Shown here: piece after piece, positions 1 through 10,700 of the stretch
Position numbering within the stretch: position 1 is the first letter of the stretch
Layout of the letters: each line of letters starts with the position of its first letter
NCBI GenBank assembly: GCA_014529385.2
Contig: CM043955.1
Location: forward strand, 142,398,140-142,462,139
Length of the DNA stretch: 64,000 nt
From: Adiantum capillus-veneris
Taxonomy: Eukaryota > Streptophyta > Polypodiopsida > Polypodiales > Pteridaceae
Direction of reading: 5' to 3'
The notes under the pieces: generated by a model
What the model was told of the DNA's origin: nothing
Seen by the model: only the letters and a program-made list of their open reading frames with translations
Database searches by the model: none
Made by a program: the position numbers and the translations under genes

Positions 1-1078
1 AAGAGCTATAAAAGCATCACACGCCCTCAGTCAGAGGAGGAGATCAGTTCTTGCAAGAGGATGCTGCTGCAGATTTCCTCCGCAAAGAAGACGTTGCCGG
101 TGATGCCCATGGCTGCCCCAAGTGTATCGAATGTCGCCAAGACCCAGTGCGCAAGTTCCCTCGCGAAGAAGTGCCTACGGAGCGTGTTTCCATCGAGACA
201 AGCTGTTGTTTTTCTCTGTTTTCAGTCCATAAACGTCGTAGACGGGGCTGATTTACGAGAAGGAACCCGAGAACACACCTCTTTTGTGTGTAGGATTGGA
301 AGAGAGGATTTTCTATGTAGAAATCTCGTCCGGGGAATTGCGTTTTGAGAACCGAGTTGAGTTTCGAGTGTGGAGACTTTGAAGGTAACGATTTTCATGT
401 TATGAACTCTGAGTGTTTGTTTGCAGGTGTACTTCGTCTCAGCGAGGGAGTAGGAGAACAGGAAGGCATGAGCCTCCGCAGGAGAAAAGCGCTCTGAGGA
501 ACTAGAGCCAGATCAGCCCAAGGGTTTCGTACACGAGTTTGGGAAGTAGATCCAAAGATAAGAGAGAGGTAGTCTCTCAAGTTGTGATCCGGAACTTGGG
601 ATTCCAAGGGAAAGGACTTCACGTCCAAGAAAGCACAGCTGTTCTGCAAGAAGAGGACTCTGGAAACAGAGTCGGAAAAGAGTTGCAAGGATGCCATGCC
701 CTAAGTCTGGAAGGGGAGATCCAAAGGTGAGAACCTTGTTTCTCGAGGATTTGGAATAAGGAACGGAAGTTCCTTGGAATAGGGTTTTGCCCTAGGAATC
801 GCAAGCTTGAGGCTTCTAGGAACCATCAAGTCTTATTCTAGAACGAACGTGGTTATACGTTCGGTTCAAGTGCTTGTATAGACTTCTCCTCAGTAATAAA
901 GATACTATTACGGAGGGGGACCAGTCGATCTTCTGGTCCCCAGTACTGTGTCGATCTTCTCACTCTCTATCTCTCTCTCTCTATCTATTTCTCTCTATAT
1001 ACTCTGGCTTCAGTATTAAGTGATAAATTCTATTTATCCGAGTACATTTTATATTGTTATGCGCTCTCGTTTGTGACA
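1..1078 (+). mobile_element. LTR end of a plus-strand Ty3-type element (family A relative)
   Basis: The stretch ends in TTTGTGACA at 1078, the same terminus as the element A LTR. From about 865 to 1078 it parallels the reverse complement of 6313-6470: ACTTCTCC, AATAAA-like sequence, the GGGGACCA hairpin, then GTGTCGATCTTCTC. A TATA box (TATAAAA, 7-13) at the left edge suggests U3 lies outside the window. Immediately after 1078 comes LINE sequence, not a primer site, so this is the 3' LTR (or a solo LTR) of an insertion in a LINE. The small ORFs here are not conserved genes. Confidence 0.7.
916..941 (+). other. 26-base LTR hairpin, copy 1
   Basis: GGGGACCA and TGGTCCCC form a perfect 8-bp stem around a 10-base loop ending ATCTTC, just after the A-rich AATAAA-like stretch and before GTGTCGATCTTCTC. 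The same geometry occurs at 6407-6432 and 16895-16920. Confidence 0.75.
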
Positions 1079-2490
1079 CCCGACCCCGTAGAACCCACCA
1101 TCCGACTTGCTCTCGCTGACAAAGCAAGCGAGCTTAGAGGCAGAGGTGGCGCGCCTTCAGGCCACCTCTATTATTTGCAAGATTCTCGCACCAGACCCGG
1201 AAGAGGGGAAGTGCGCGATCTCCTTCAGGCACGCCTTCTCACAGAGGTGGGCAAGATTTTCAATGTATAAATTCTCAGATGTGGTTACTACCATATAGAG
1301 TTTGAGACTCCCGAGATGGCGTCCACGGTTTCGATAGTGGCGCCACAGTTTCGACCCAGCTACCGACGTTCTTCTCGAGGAGGCAGACCTGTCCATCTTA
1401 GTCTGCTTCCCTGGCCTCTGGAGGGAGTAAATTCCACTCCTTTCCAGGATAGGCTCAGCAATTGGGACTGTCCTGGAGACACCTCGCACAACAGCCTTTG
1501 TAGCTACCAAGGCGGCTGGCATCCTCACAATACGTGTTCTGGTTCGGGACACCCACACTCTCTCGAAGGTCATCCTACTACCTCGGGTGAGCAATGGTTG
1601 GTTCCAACAAAGCATGGAGTATTCGAGCCTCCCGAATCAGTGTTTCATTTGTCGACAGATGGGCCATCTTGCGAAGGCCTGTCCACGAAGGAGATCCAGA
1701 CCTACACCACAGGCTCAACCCTAGCCTTCAAGGGCTGGCCAGCAGCAGCAGACAGAGTCATAGGGTATGTAGGCAGAGCCACCCTCCGAGCCTGGGGCTC
1801 AAGCGGAGGGGGGTTGGTAGCAGGTTCGTGGTCAACATGGGCCACATCGCCAACCTGGCACCCAGAGTGGTCCCCGAGCTCCTGTCCAATAGCAGTAGGT
1901 TCCCACAAGGAACCGTTTCGACCCTCTTTAGCAGGACATGTCCTTGCTCCAGCCTCCACCTCAGCCTCACCCTTGACAACCCCTCCTCCCCTTGAGTTCC
2001 CCCCTTCCACCCCTGCCCCTCCACCTCCTCCCTCTGCCGCTCCCCCGCAGCCGTCCCAGGGGGCAGGACCTTCCTTGGCTGCTAGGAGATCTCTAGGCAA
2101 CGCTTTTGCAAAGAGTCGCTTGGCGAGAGAGGGAGATCCTTTCTTGCGACCCCCTCTTCTGGTGCAGACGTCCCCCTTTGCAGCAGTTCCTTGTGGTCTA
2201 ATGAGCTTCGACATTCGTCGTCGTTGGGATTTCTTTGCCTACGACTTTACACAGTTTCTCGGCGACCCCTCACCAGACCTTGAGGCAGCTTGCTTCAGAG
2301 TTCATGTACTAATCCTTGCAGCTAGGGGGATAGAGGCCTTGGACTCAACGGCTGGCTTCTCTTTTCCCCTATGCGGTAGGGACAAGTCTGAGTGGACTCT
2401 AGACTCAGTGTTCAAGTGGTTGCGGGCACAAGCCCTAGAGTTCTCTCATCACATGGGAGACCTGGGGGTTATGAGACTCTGTGGCCATTG
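1079..2490 (+). pseudogene. LINE ORF1 remnant, copy 2
   Basis: This is a decayed homologue of the minus-strand LINE ORF1 at 13588-14846 and 25535-25810. The N-terminal part at 1079-1270 matches DPAEPTIRP and the [15 protein letters not shown] region. Next comes a DUF4283-like segment and a zinc knuckle [14 protein letters not shown] at about 1640-1681, then a Pro-rich linker. The C-terminal domain (DIRRRWDFF to EWTLDSV) lies at about 2200-2420. Several frame changes split it, and the long apparent ORF at 1316-2692 is a composite. It begins exactly at an LTR end (1078) and stops where minus-strand integrase sequence begins near 2490. No poly(A) tail is present. Confidence 0.75.
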
Positions 2491-4893
2491 GCTTAAAGAT
2501 CTGTGCCAGGAAGACCCTAGCCATATGATCTGCTTTGATCGTTTTCTTGACTGGTATAAAGTGTGCTTGCTTGCTAAACCTGTCCACAATGGTCCAGATC
2601 GCGTCATTTCCAGTCTGAGTTCTAGGGAGGTCCATGATGAAGTCCATGGCAATACTTTCCCAAGGTTCATTAGGCACAGGCAAAGGTTGTAGCAACCCAG
2701 GCGTCTTATGCCGATCATACTTCACTTTTTGGCAAACCAAACATTCCCTGACATACTTATCAATGTCTGCTTTAAGGCTAGGCCAAAAGAAATACTTTCC
2801 ATTGCTAAGGTTGTAGGGAGAATACCCCGATGACCTGCATAAGGCGAAGCGTGTGCTTCATCCATGATCTTCTTTCTTAATGGTTCCGCCACACATATGG
2901 CCTGATGGTGGTAGAGATAACCGTCCCGAATGGAATAGGGAAACTCATTCTCTCCACGATGTAGCTTTCCCCAGATGGTGGCGAAGTCTAGATCATTCGG
3001 ATATAAATCCGGCAGTGCTTCTAATTCTTGGTGATACACCGAAGTGATAGCGTTCACCCTTGGCCGCCTAGACAGTGCGTCTGCGACTACATTCTTACTC
3101 CCAGCCGTGTGAAGGATCTGGAAGTGAAACATAGACAAAAAGTTTGCCCACCTCATCTGCTTCTCAGATAGTTTCCTTTGCGTAAGAAAATACCGCAAAC
3201 TCTGGTGATCAGTCTTGATCACAAAATCCGCTCCGAGAAGATAGTGCTTCCAATTGGATAAGGCGTGAATCACAGCCGTGAGTTCCTTTTCGTAGATTGA
3301 TGCATGCAACTCTACATCCTTAAGCCGTCTGCTTTCATAAGCCACTGCATGGCCTTCTTGGTTTAACACTGCTCCGATGCAATCACTTGAAGCATCGCAG
3401 TGAACCTCAAATGGTTTCCTTAAGTCAGGCACTATCAAAATAGGTCCATGGCTTAGCAAGTACTTGAGCCGATCAAAAGCTCCTTGTTGTCTTGATCCCC
3501 ATCTGAAAGGAATCTTCTTCTTTGTCAAATCGTGAAGTGGTCCTGCTACATGAGCAAATCCTCGGACAAACCTTCGATAATATGAACATAATCCCAGGAA
3601 GCTACGTACATCATGTACCGTAGTGGGAATAGGCCAATCTTCTACCACTCGGATCTTGGCAGGATCCATACTCACTTTATTGTGGGAGACTATATGGCCG
3701 AGATAGTGTATCTCAGAGAGAAAGAACTTGCTCTTCTTTGCATTCACATGCAACTCATGCTTCCGCAATTCTTGAAACAGTAAGTCCAAGTGCTTCCGAT
3801 GTTCCTCTTCTGACTTAGAGAAGATGAGTATGTCGTCAAAGAATACTCCCGTAAAAGCTCGATACGGGCTGAAAATGCAGTCCATCATGCGATTGAACGT
3901 CGCAGGAGCATTGGTCAAGCCGAAAGGCATTACCAAGAATTCATATAGTCCAAAGGTTGTGCGGAAAGCAGTCTTATGGACATCCTCAAGGGCAATCCAT
4001 ATCTGATGATACCCACTCTTTAAGTCTATGCGACTAAAGACACTTGCACCCTGCAACTTATCAAGTATATCATCAATCCGAGGGATCGGAAAGCGATTCT
4101 TGATTGTGATCTTGTTTAAAGACCGATAGTCTATGCACATTCGAAATGTGCCATCTTTTTTCTGCACCAGTAGAACTGGAGAGCAGTAGGGTGAAGCACT
4201 TGGCCGTACTAACCCTTTCTCTAGAAGCTCGTTGACTTGCTTCAAAATTTCCTCTTGCTGAGCAAGACTTACCCAATAAGGGGGTTGATTGGGAGGCGAG
4301 CTACCCGGTATGAGATCTATGCGGTGATCTTCCGGGCGTACCGCACGGAGTTCATCAAGAAGTGTTTCCGTGAAACAATCCTTGTACTTTTCAATAAATT
4401 GAAGACGCTTAATTTCCAGACTAGAGAGAGAGTCCCTACTAGTTTTATCCTTTGCAAAAATCAAGTAAGCAGAAACACACTTCTTCATTTCTTTCTTAAT
4501 GGAGATATGGCTTACAATTGGGAACTGCCAATCTCCTGCATCAACTTGAATCTTTATTTTCCTACCCCCATGATCAAAAGTGAGGGTCTTTTCCACATAA
4601 TCGGGAATAGGTGTCATGTGGAAGTGCCATGGCATACCCAAGATGATATCACATCCCTCGATGGGTGCCATCAAAAATGATTCGCGGTCCTTGTACTCAC
4701 CAATCCGAAGATTGAGCTGTCCTTGCACGGGAGTTGCATTGGTTGTCAACCCCTCGAATGCCGATCCGGATGTAACCGGTGTGCCAAGCTCAGCCGGTGT
4801 AAGGCACAAACGTTCTGCAGTATCAAGGGAGATGAAGTTATCCGTGGATCCTGGATCATAAAGAATCAGTACTCGCTGGTTGTTCAAAGACCC
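2490..4893 (-). pseudogene. Element A pol: protease, RT, RNase H, partial integrase
   Basis: A 721-residue open stretch (4887-2722) carries in order: a retropepsin-like domain with YDPGSTDNFIS at residues 10-20 (the usual D-S/T-G is D-P-G); RT with CIDYRSLNK near residue 250 and FFDDILIFS near 348; RNase H with HCDAS near 497 and [10 protein letters not shown]; and the integrase zinc-binding start (AGHRGI) near 690. A frameshift near 2800 moves integrase into another frame (2740-2490), which holds [14 protein letters not shown] and [12 protein letters not shown] before the truncation. In a normal element pol makes, processes and inserts the cDNA. It is in the same frame as gag, separated by one UAG codon at 4896-4894. 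Confidence 0.88.
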
Positions 4894-6242
4894 CTAGCCC
4901 TTCAGAAGTTGACGCTTCCCTTTCTCTGTTTCTGTGTTTCCTTGAACATCTGGAATTGAGTTCGAGCTTGGTGGTGCGGGTTCCTTCCTTGCTTTCTCTT
5001 GCCTCGTAGAGGCTTGTTCTTGCCGTTGCTGCTTTAGCGGGCAGTCCGGTTTCATATGTCCTTTCTCGCCACAGTAGAAGCATCTTCCTTCCTCTCTGAA
5101 AGTTTGAAGTTGAGTAGGAGAAAGATACTTAGTTCGCTTGCCAGTGCCCTCTTGCTTCTTAGAATGATCATCGTCCCTCGATGGAGGACGTTTTCTTCCT
5201 TGGCCCCCTTGGTCATCGTAGACCCCTCTTTGTCTTGCACAGTAAGTGCTATGCTCCGTCTTTCTGGGCGTCCCAGTTGAGTGCAAATCCTCAGCAATGA
5301 TTGCTGACTCCATCATCCTTTGAAGAGTATCATGCGGATACACCTTCATACTCTTTCGAAGCTGTGGTTGGAGACCCGCTTCGAACTTTCTTTTCTTTCC
5401 TCGTCGGCAATCTTCATGAAGGGAGTGACCTTCAGAAGAACCGACCAATACTTGTCCACATAAGTCGTTACTCTTTCATGTTCCTTCTGGGCAAGCCAGT
5501 CCCATTCCTTCCGTATGTCCTGCTCGAGGTCAGGCGGAAGAAATTGTTCATAAAATTCAGATTTGAAGCTCTCCCAAGTTCTGGCCTGAGAACCTTCCAG
5601 AATCTTGGCTAACCACCAATTACTTGCCGTTTCCTTGAGGTGCATCCCCACATGGCGTAATTTGGATTTTTCTGTGAAGTGCCCATTGGTAAAGGCGACT
5701 TCAAACTGTCTAATGAAGGACAGTGCTTTGGAGATGTCTCTCCGTCCGTTGTAGGTTTCGAACTTGATGTCCTTGTCGCCTGATTTGAAGACTCTCATGC
5801 GATGTTGAGACTTGCGACCTTGCTTCTTGAATCGAGGCTTATCTTTAGGTTGATGTATGGTAGTGGCGGTAGTAGCTGCTTCCTTCTTCTGACGAGATGA
5901 TCGAGAAGTAGAAGTATAATCAGGAGAGTAAGATGGAGATGAGACAGAGATGTCCTTGCTCTCGTCTAGCAGAGAGAGCGTTTTTTCCTGGCCTTTCCTT
6001 GAAGTAGGCCGTTCATTTCGATCCGAAGATCCTTTGTGCACCTCGGCACGTGCTTCTCTTGCCTCCTGTGGTCTCACGCCAACAGTGTTGTCTGGATGCT
6101 TTGCTCCATCAGTTCCATTCGTTTTCTTCATTCCGCCCAAAAGCTTTTGGACGTCCGGCAACAGTAAAATTTGTTGCAACTCCGCAAGCTGAGCTTGCAC
6201 TTGTTGAAGTTCCTCTTCAACGCTTCTCCCTTGGCTCGACAT
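4894..6242 (-). pseudogene. Element A gag (capsid and nucleocapsid)
   Basis: The start is the ATG at 6242, 56 bases inside the primer site. The N-terminus is Gln/Leu-rich and likely coiled coil (EEELQQVQAQLAELQQ). A basic Ser-rich linker follows, then a retrotransposon gag domain (SFIRQFEVAF, NWWLAKILEGSQARTWESF). A frameshift in an A-rich run near 5390 moves to the frame holding the zinc knuckle CFYCGEKGHMKPDC (about 5081-5040) and a Lys-rich tail. It ends in UAG at 4896-4894, and pol continues in the same frame. Gag assembles the virus-like particle and binds RNA. Confidence 0.85.
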
Positions 6243-6297
6243 GGTTCTTCTCGTTCTTCCCGGAATCGTCCTTCTTTGCAGAGAAAGAGAGGAGTCC

Positions 6298-6311
6298 GAG
6301 CTCTGATACCA
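6298..6311 (-). other. Primer binding site (initiator-Met tRNA), element A
   Basis: The minus strand reads TGGTATCAGAGCTC, complementary to the 3' end of plant initiator methionine tRNA, one base inside the LTR end TGTGACA. Confidence 0.9.
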
Positions 6312-6406
6312 CTGTCACAAAACGGGAGCGTACACGAGCACTTAGAAAATCTGAAAATTATAATTCTTTGAAAACATGAGAGAAGGGAGAAGATCGACAC
6401 ATTATT

Positions 6407-6432
6407 GGGGACCAGAAGATGGGCTGGTCCCC
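6407..6432 (-). other. 26-base LTR hairpin, copy 2
   Basis: GGGGACCA, 10-base loop (GCCCATCTTC on the minus strand), TGGTCCCC. A C run follows on the plus strand. Position relative to the LTR end is as in the copy at 916-941. Confidence 0.75.
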
Positions 6433-6516
6433 CCCCCCCCGTTAAGAGTATTCTTTTATTCAAGGAGAATTCTTATACAAGCACGAGAACCCGAGGAAAC
6501 CCCTCTGTTCTGTAGT

Positions 6517-6650
6517 CTTAGACCCGAAGGTCGTGCTTTCCCGTAAAGGGCTTGGGCACAAGGCCGTTCCTTCCCGTGAGGGACTTAGGCGCGAAGCCGT
6601 ACTTTCCCGTAAGGGACGTAGGCGTGAAGCCGTACTTCCCGTGAAGGGCC
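6517..6650 (-). repeat. 33-bp tandem array in the LTR of element A
   Basis: Four degenerate units of 32-34 bp, each with a CTYACGGGAAGNACGGC core followed by TTCGCGCCTAAGTCC-like sequence. They lie upstream of the poly(A) region, probably within the transcribed leader. Confidence 0.75.
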
Positions 6651-7150
6651 TTCCCGTGAGACGGGAAATTTCTGCAAAACAAACCACACAAAGCAGGAAT
6701 TCTCAATGCGTATCAACACCTTATACCTGTCGCTCCTTGCTCGGAAAATCAACCTCCGTACTCAGTCGTCACGCGACACATTCCAGGCGTCCCCGGATGC
6801 AAGACACGACACACATGCAATGCAGACACAGACTCCTCGCAGGAAAACATCTGTCCTCCGGCGACTGTTCCTGCTTTTCGTAAAAAGCTTCATTGAACCC
6901 ATCTTTATTCTTGTGCTTGCGTTCTTACGCGTATTTTCTTATTCAGTTCGGATTTCCTCCTTAGCCTACGGGATGCTCCCTTACTGATGCTCCCGTCACC
7001 CATCATGTGACGCATCAGAGGCACTCGTAACCCGGCCCTTTCCACCGAACTTACAAAAACTCCTTCGCGATGTTTACCGTCACCCATCAAATGACACATC
7101 AGAGTTGTCCGTTCCTGATGGCAGTTCCTGTAGCTACAATCTTTTTAACA

Positions 7151-7680
7151 GTTCTTAGTGCACATAATAAAATATCCTAAAAAAGAGATTTAATCATTAA
7201 AAATAAGAAAATAGTCCAATTAGCAACATAGTGTACAACTTTGTTTCTCTATCATTGTGTCAATTTTGTCTCTTAATCATGAATGAAAGTGCAATTAAGC
7301 CTCTATAGGCTCTATCAAACACTTGCAAACCTTACTTTTTATGAACACTATTTTTGACAAATGGTGAACTTCATTCCCTGGCAATGGTGAAATGACTATT
7401 CACGAAGAAAAGCTCCGTATTTGCCGCTTCTTAACTCCTATGCCTTTTTCAAGGCTTGAGCAGCATCCACTTCTCTTCCTCTACCTACCTCGGCCTCATT
7501 CACCATTCCATTTCCAACCTCAAATAAGCTTTTCTATTTCCAAACATTGTAAGCTTATGCATTTTTGTAAATTATACTACTTCAAACAAAACCCTTAAGC
7601 TCAATGAATGGAAAAAGAAAAGGGCAGTAAACCCTGAAAGCAAAACAAAAAGAAAAACAGGAATTCAAGATAACATCTAC
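7151..7680. other. Intronic sequence downstream of RecX exon 4
   Basis: AT-rich sequence between the outer end of the element A LTR and RecX exon 4. No transposon domain, RNA gene or further RecX exon was found. A pyrimidine tract followed by CAG near 7630 on the minus strand looks like a splice acceptor, but what follows does not extend RecX. Confidence 0.5.
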
Positions 7681-7768
7681 CAGCTTGATTCGTTGTGGCC
7701 CCCAACCTTTATAGTTGAACCTTGCAAATGAAAAAGTCTCTGCATATGCCAGATCGCTCTGCAAACCA
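7681..7768 (-). CDS. RecX-like exon 4 (RecX module 2)
   Basis: Acceptor GATTGTGATAG ends at 7769. One base completes the split codon left by exon 3, then 29 codons run to AAGCTG and the donor GTAGAT at 7680. The peptide [18 protein letters not shown] followed by [11 protein letters not shown] is the second RecX module. It lies 41.2 kb downstream of exon 3 on the same strand, in the right order and exact phase. The next exon was not found between 7680 and 7151. Confidence 0.82.
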
Positions 7769-10700
7769 CTATCACAATCATTTAAAAGACAGTTAATTCC
7801 ATGGCACCAAATATCAATCCCACCCAACAAATCAAGTCAAGATGTTCCTAACATCAGACTTAGTGCATATAAGCATGCAATATTGCTACTACAAAGTGAA
7901 CAGGTTAGGTTAGCATTCAGAGAGAGGGTTAGCATTGAGAGAGAGACAGCTTTAACATCCATGACCAATCAAACCATGGATTTGTTCAAGCTCACTCACA
8001 CCTGACCAAGTGGTACTGACTATTACAAATTCATTAGCTATATGAACACTTACGAGAACAGATACTCAAAATAGTATGAGAACAGATCGATATTCAGGCA
8101 AGAATCAATTTCTGAGCAAGTTGGGACAGATTTGTGTACTTTTAATATTTAATGCTCTGGATTGAAGAGATGGAACGTCGACAACTGGTTGACGAGGCAA
8201 CAAAGCAGATAATTAAAATTGCGAAGATCCGAAATTTGTAAAATTTTTGTCTCAGCAATCCATCGCCGAAGTACACACCCAGTGGCAGAAGGCCACAAAA
8301 CCACCCAGCAAACCGGCAATCAAGAAACCTCCTTCTCCGAGGATGTTTACAGAGCAAGAATTACAAGAGGTGGTTTTGACACAGATCAGCCGGCTTTTGG
8401 TCACAAACACCAAATCCAAAAAGCATGAGAGACATAAGAAAGGGACTGACTTTTCGGGTCATTTGGGTAGTCAATGTTCTTTTGCATCAGCAAGCAAGCA
8501 GAACAAGCGTATACGATTTGAAAGACTACCGAGTTCTTCTTCTTCTTCTGACAATTCTTCTAGCTCTTCTGACTCGAGCGAAGAAGACAGAAAAGGCAAA
8601 AAGTGAAGCAAAAAGCAAAGCTTCGGAAAGCGTAAGAAAAAGGCAAAGAAGCCTAGATTTCTCCCAGTTTCTGACAATACTACAAAGGAGTCATCCTCAG
8701 ACAGTTCGGACTCCGACAATCACATGTTTTATGCAAAGAAGAAGCATTTTTACAAAGCCAACCAATATGACTTCCTCGAAGATAAAAGCAAGAAAGTAAA
8801 AGAATTCAAAGAAGGTGGACAGTCGATTAAGTTTGACTCTTTTTCTGGATTACGAGATGCTCCGAGGGCTTTGGCCTTCATTCAACAGTTTAACATAGCT
8901 TTCTCTGGAGGGCATTACTTAGAGCACTCCTAGATTCAAAGGGCTACATCTTTCTTCAAGGGAAATGCTCGAACATGGTGGTCCACTCTTCTTCTGAGGC
9001 AGGAAGCTCCAGTTAAATGGTTGAAATTCAAAAGGCTCTTTATTTCTTCTTGACTGACTCGAGAGTACAAACGAGATATGCGAACCACTTGGAATCATCT
9101 TTCGATGACCAAGGGAGCTACTCTGGACGCTTATTGCGAGAGATTTTGGAACTCTTTTCTGCCAACCTCTTCATTTAAGAGGTCTCGTTTAAGGCAAAAA
9201 TTGAGCAATTGCTGCAGACTTCCTACAGAGATCCTAGACTACTGCTTGGAACAAAAGTCTAATTCTTTTCAAGAATTGATGGGTCATGCGAAACGGGGAT
9301 TTGCTATACATTCGCGAAATTTGACTTACCCCACTGATGAGATCTCGACTCAAAAAACCCAGCAGACTTCTAATAATGAAAGTAGAAAGAGAAAGAGTTC
9401 CCAAGAAAAGAAAGACAAGGATACACCAACCCGGCTCACTCGTCGAGAGAGAGCCAGTAACATCAAAGAAGGGAAGTGTTTTGGATACGGGGAACATGGG
9501 CACGTCTCCGCGAAGTGCCGAGAAAAGGCACAGCAAGACAAAATGAATACAGGTTAGAGAGTTCAAGAGCCGCACAGGAACGTGGCAGAAAAGGCAAGAT
9601 GAAAGCGGGACTAGTTCCAGATTGCATGGGTACTGACCCAAGCATGATTGATGAAATTACAGAACTTTACCGAGCTTGGGGCAAAGTGAAAGATCAAGAA
9701 GCCCTGATTTTCTTTGGAGGAGGAGCCAAGGCTAACATCAAAGAAGGGAAGTGTTTTGGATGCGGGGAACATGGGCACGTCTCCGCGAAGTGCCGAGAAA
9801 AGGCACAGCAAGAACAAAATGAATATAGGCCAGAGAGTTTGAGAGCCGCAGAGGAACGTGGCAGAAAAGGCAAGATGAAAGCGGGACTAGTTCCAGATTG
9901 CATGGGTACTGACCCAAGCATGATTGATGAAATTACAGAACTTTACCGAGCTTGGGGCAAAGTGAAAGATCAAGAAGCCCTGATTTTCTTTGGAGGAGCA
10001 GCCAAGGCCAACTTCATTTCACCTGAATTGGCAGCACAGCTCGAGATTACACCGATCAAATGGGACCACCAGCAGAGGCAGTTCTAGCGGCACCCGAGCG
10101 GGACATAGCCATTACACCTGTCATTGGCAAACTTCGGTTGCATTGTCAGGGATACTTGGGGTACGAGGACTTTTACATAATGCCCTTGGAAGGTTGTGAC
10201 ATCCTCCTTGGAGTCCTTGGTACCATAAGAACAACGCCGTGGTCCATTATCAAGCAAAGAAAGCGACATTGACAACTGAAAAGGGCCGAAAAATTGTACT
10301 TGATGTGAAACTGAAGGGCGAGTCTGTCTCTATTGTATCGGCTTCGGCAGGGATCCTCTTGTTTCAGTAGGATCAATTTGAAACGTGGATATCATCAGAT
10401 CCGAATCGCGTCACAAGATGTCTACAAGACAGCTTTTCGGATGAGCTTCGGTTTATATGAATTTTTGGTGATGCCTTTTGGCCTAACCAATGCTCCAGCG
10501 ACTTTCAACCGAATGCTGGATAGAATTTTGAGAGAGTACAGATCTTTTGTTGGCACTTTCTTTGATGACATTTTAGTCTTTTTTTTTTTTCCGAGAAAAA
10601 GATCCTTCTATTACTTAATGAAAATTGCCCATAGGGCTACAACCACCTCTGCAGGAGAGGGCTACAACAAACATGATGGGGAGACTCTCCCAATGAAAAA

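Larger units (their letters stand above)
2490..7150 (-). mobile_element. Ty3/gypsy element A, truncated at its 3' end
   Basis: On the minus strand the order is 5' LTR (7150-6313), primer site, gag, protease, reverse transcriptase, RNase H, start of integrase. The integrase breaks off near 2490 where a LINE ORF1 remnant begins, so the 3' part of integrase, the polypurine tract and the 3' LTR are missing. It sits in the intron downstream of RecX exon 4. With its frameshifts it is probably inactive. Confidence 0.88.
6313..7150 (-). repeat. Element A 5' LTR
   Basis: The LTR ends (minus strand) in TTTTGTGACA next to the primer site. The outer end is placed at TGTTAAAAAG (7150), giving about 838 bp. 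It contains a tandem 33-bp array, an AATAAA-type stretch near 6455, and the GGGGACCA hairpin. No partner LTR remains, so the outer boundary cannot be confirmed by a target duplication. Confidence 0.7.

Noticed and set aside
1316-2692. A 458-codon plus-strand ORF
   Set aside because: It crosses several LINE ORF1 frame changes and the junction into antisense integrase. Only parts match the LINE ORF1 frame, so it is not one gene.
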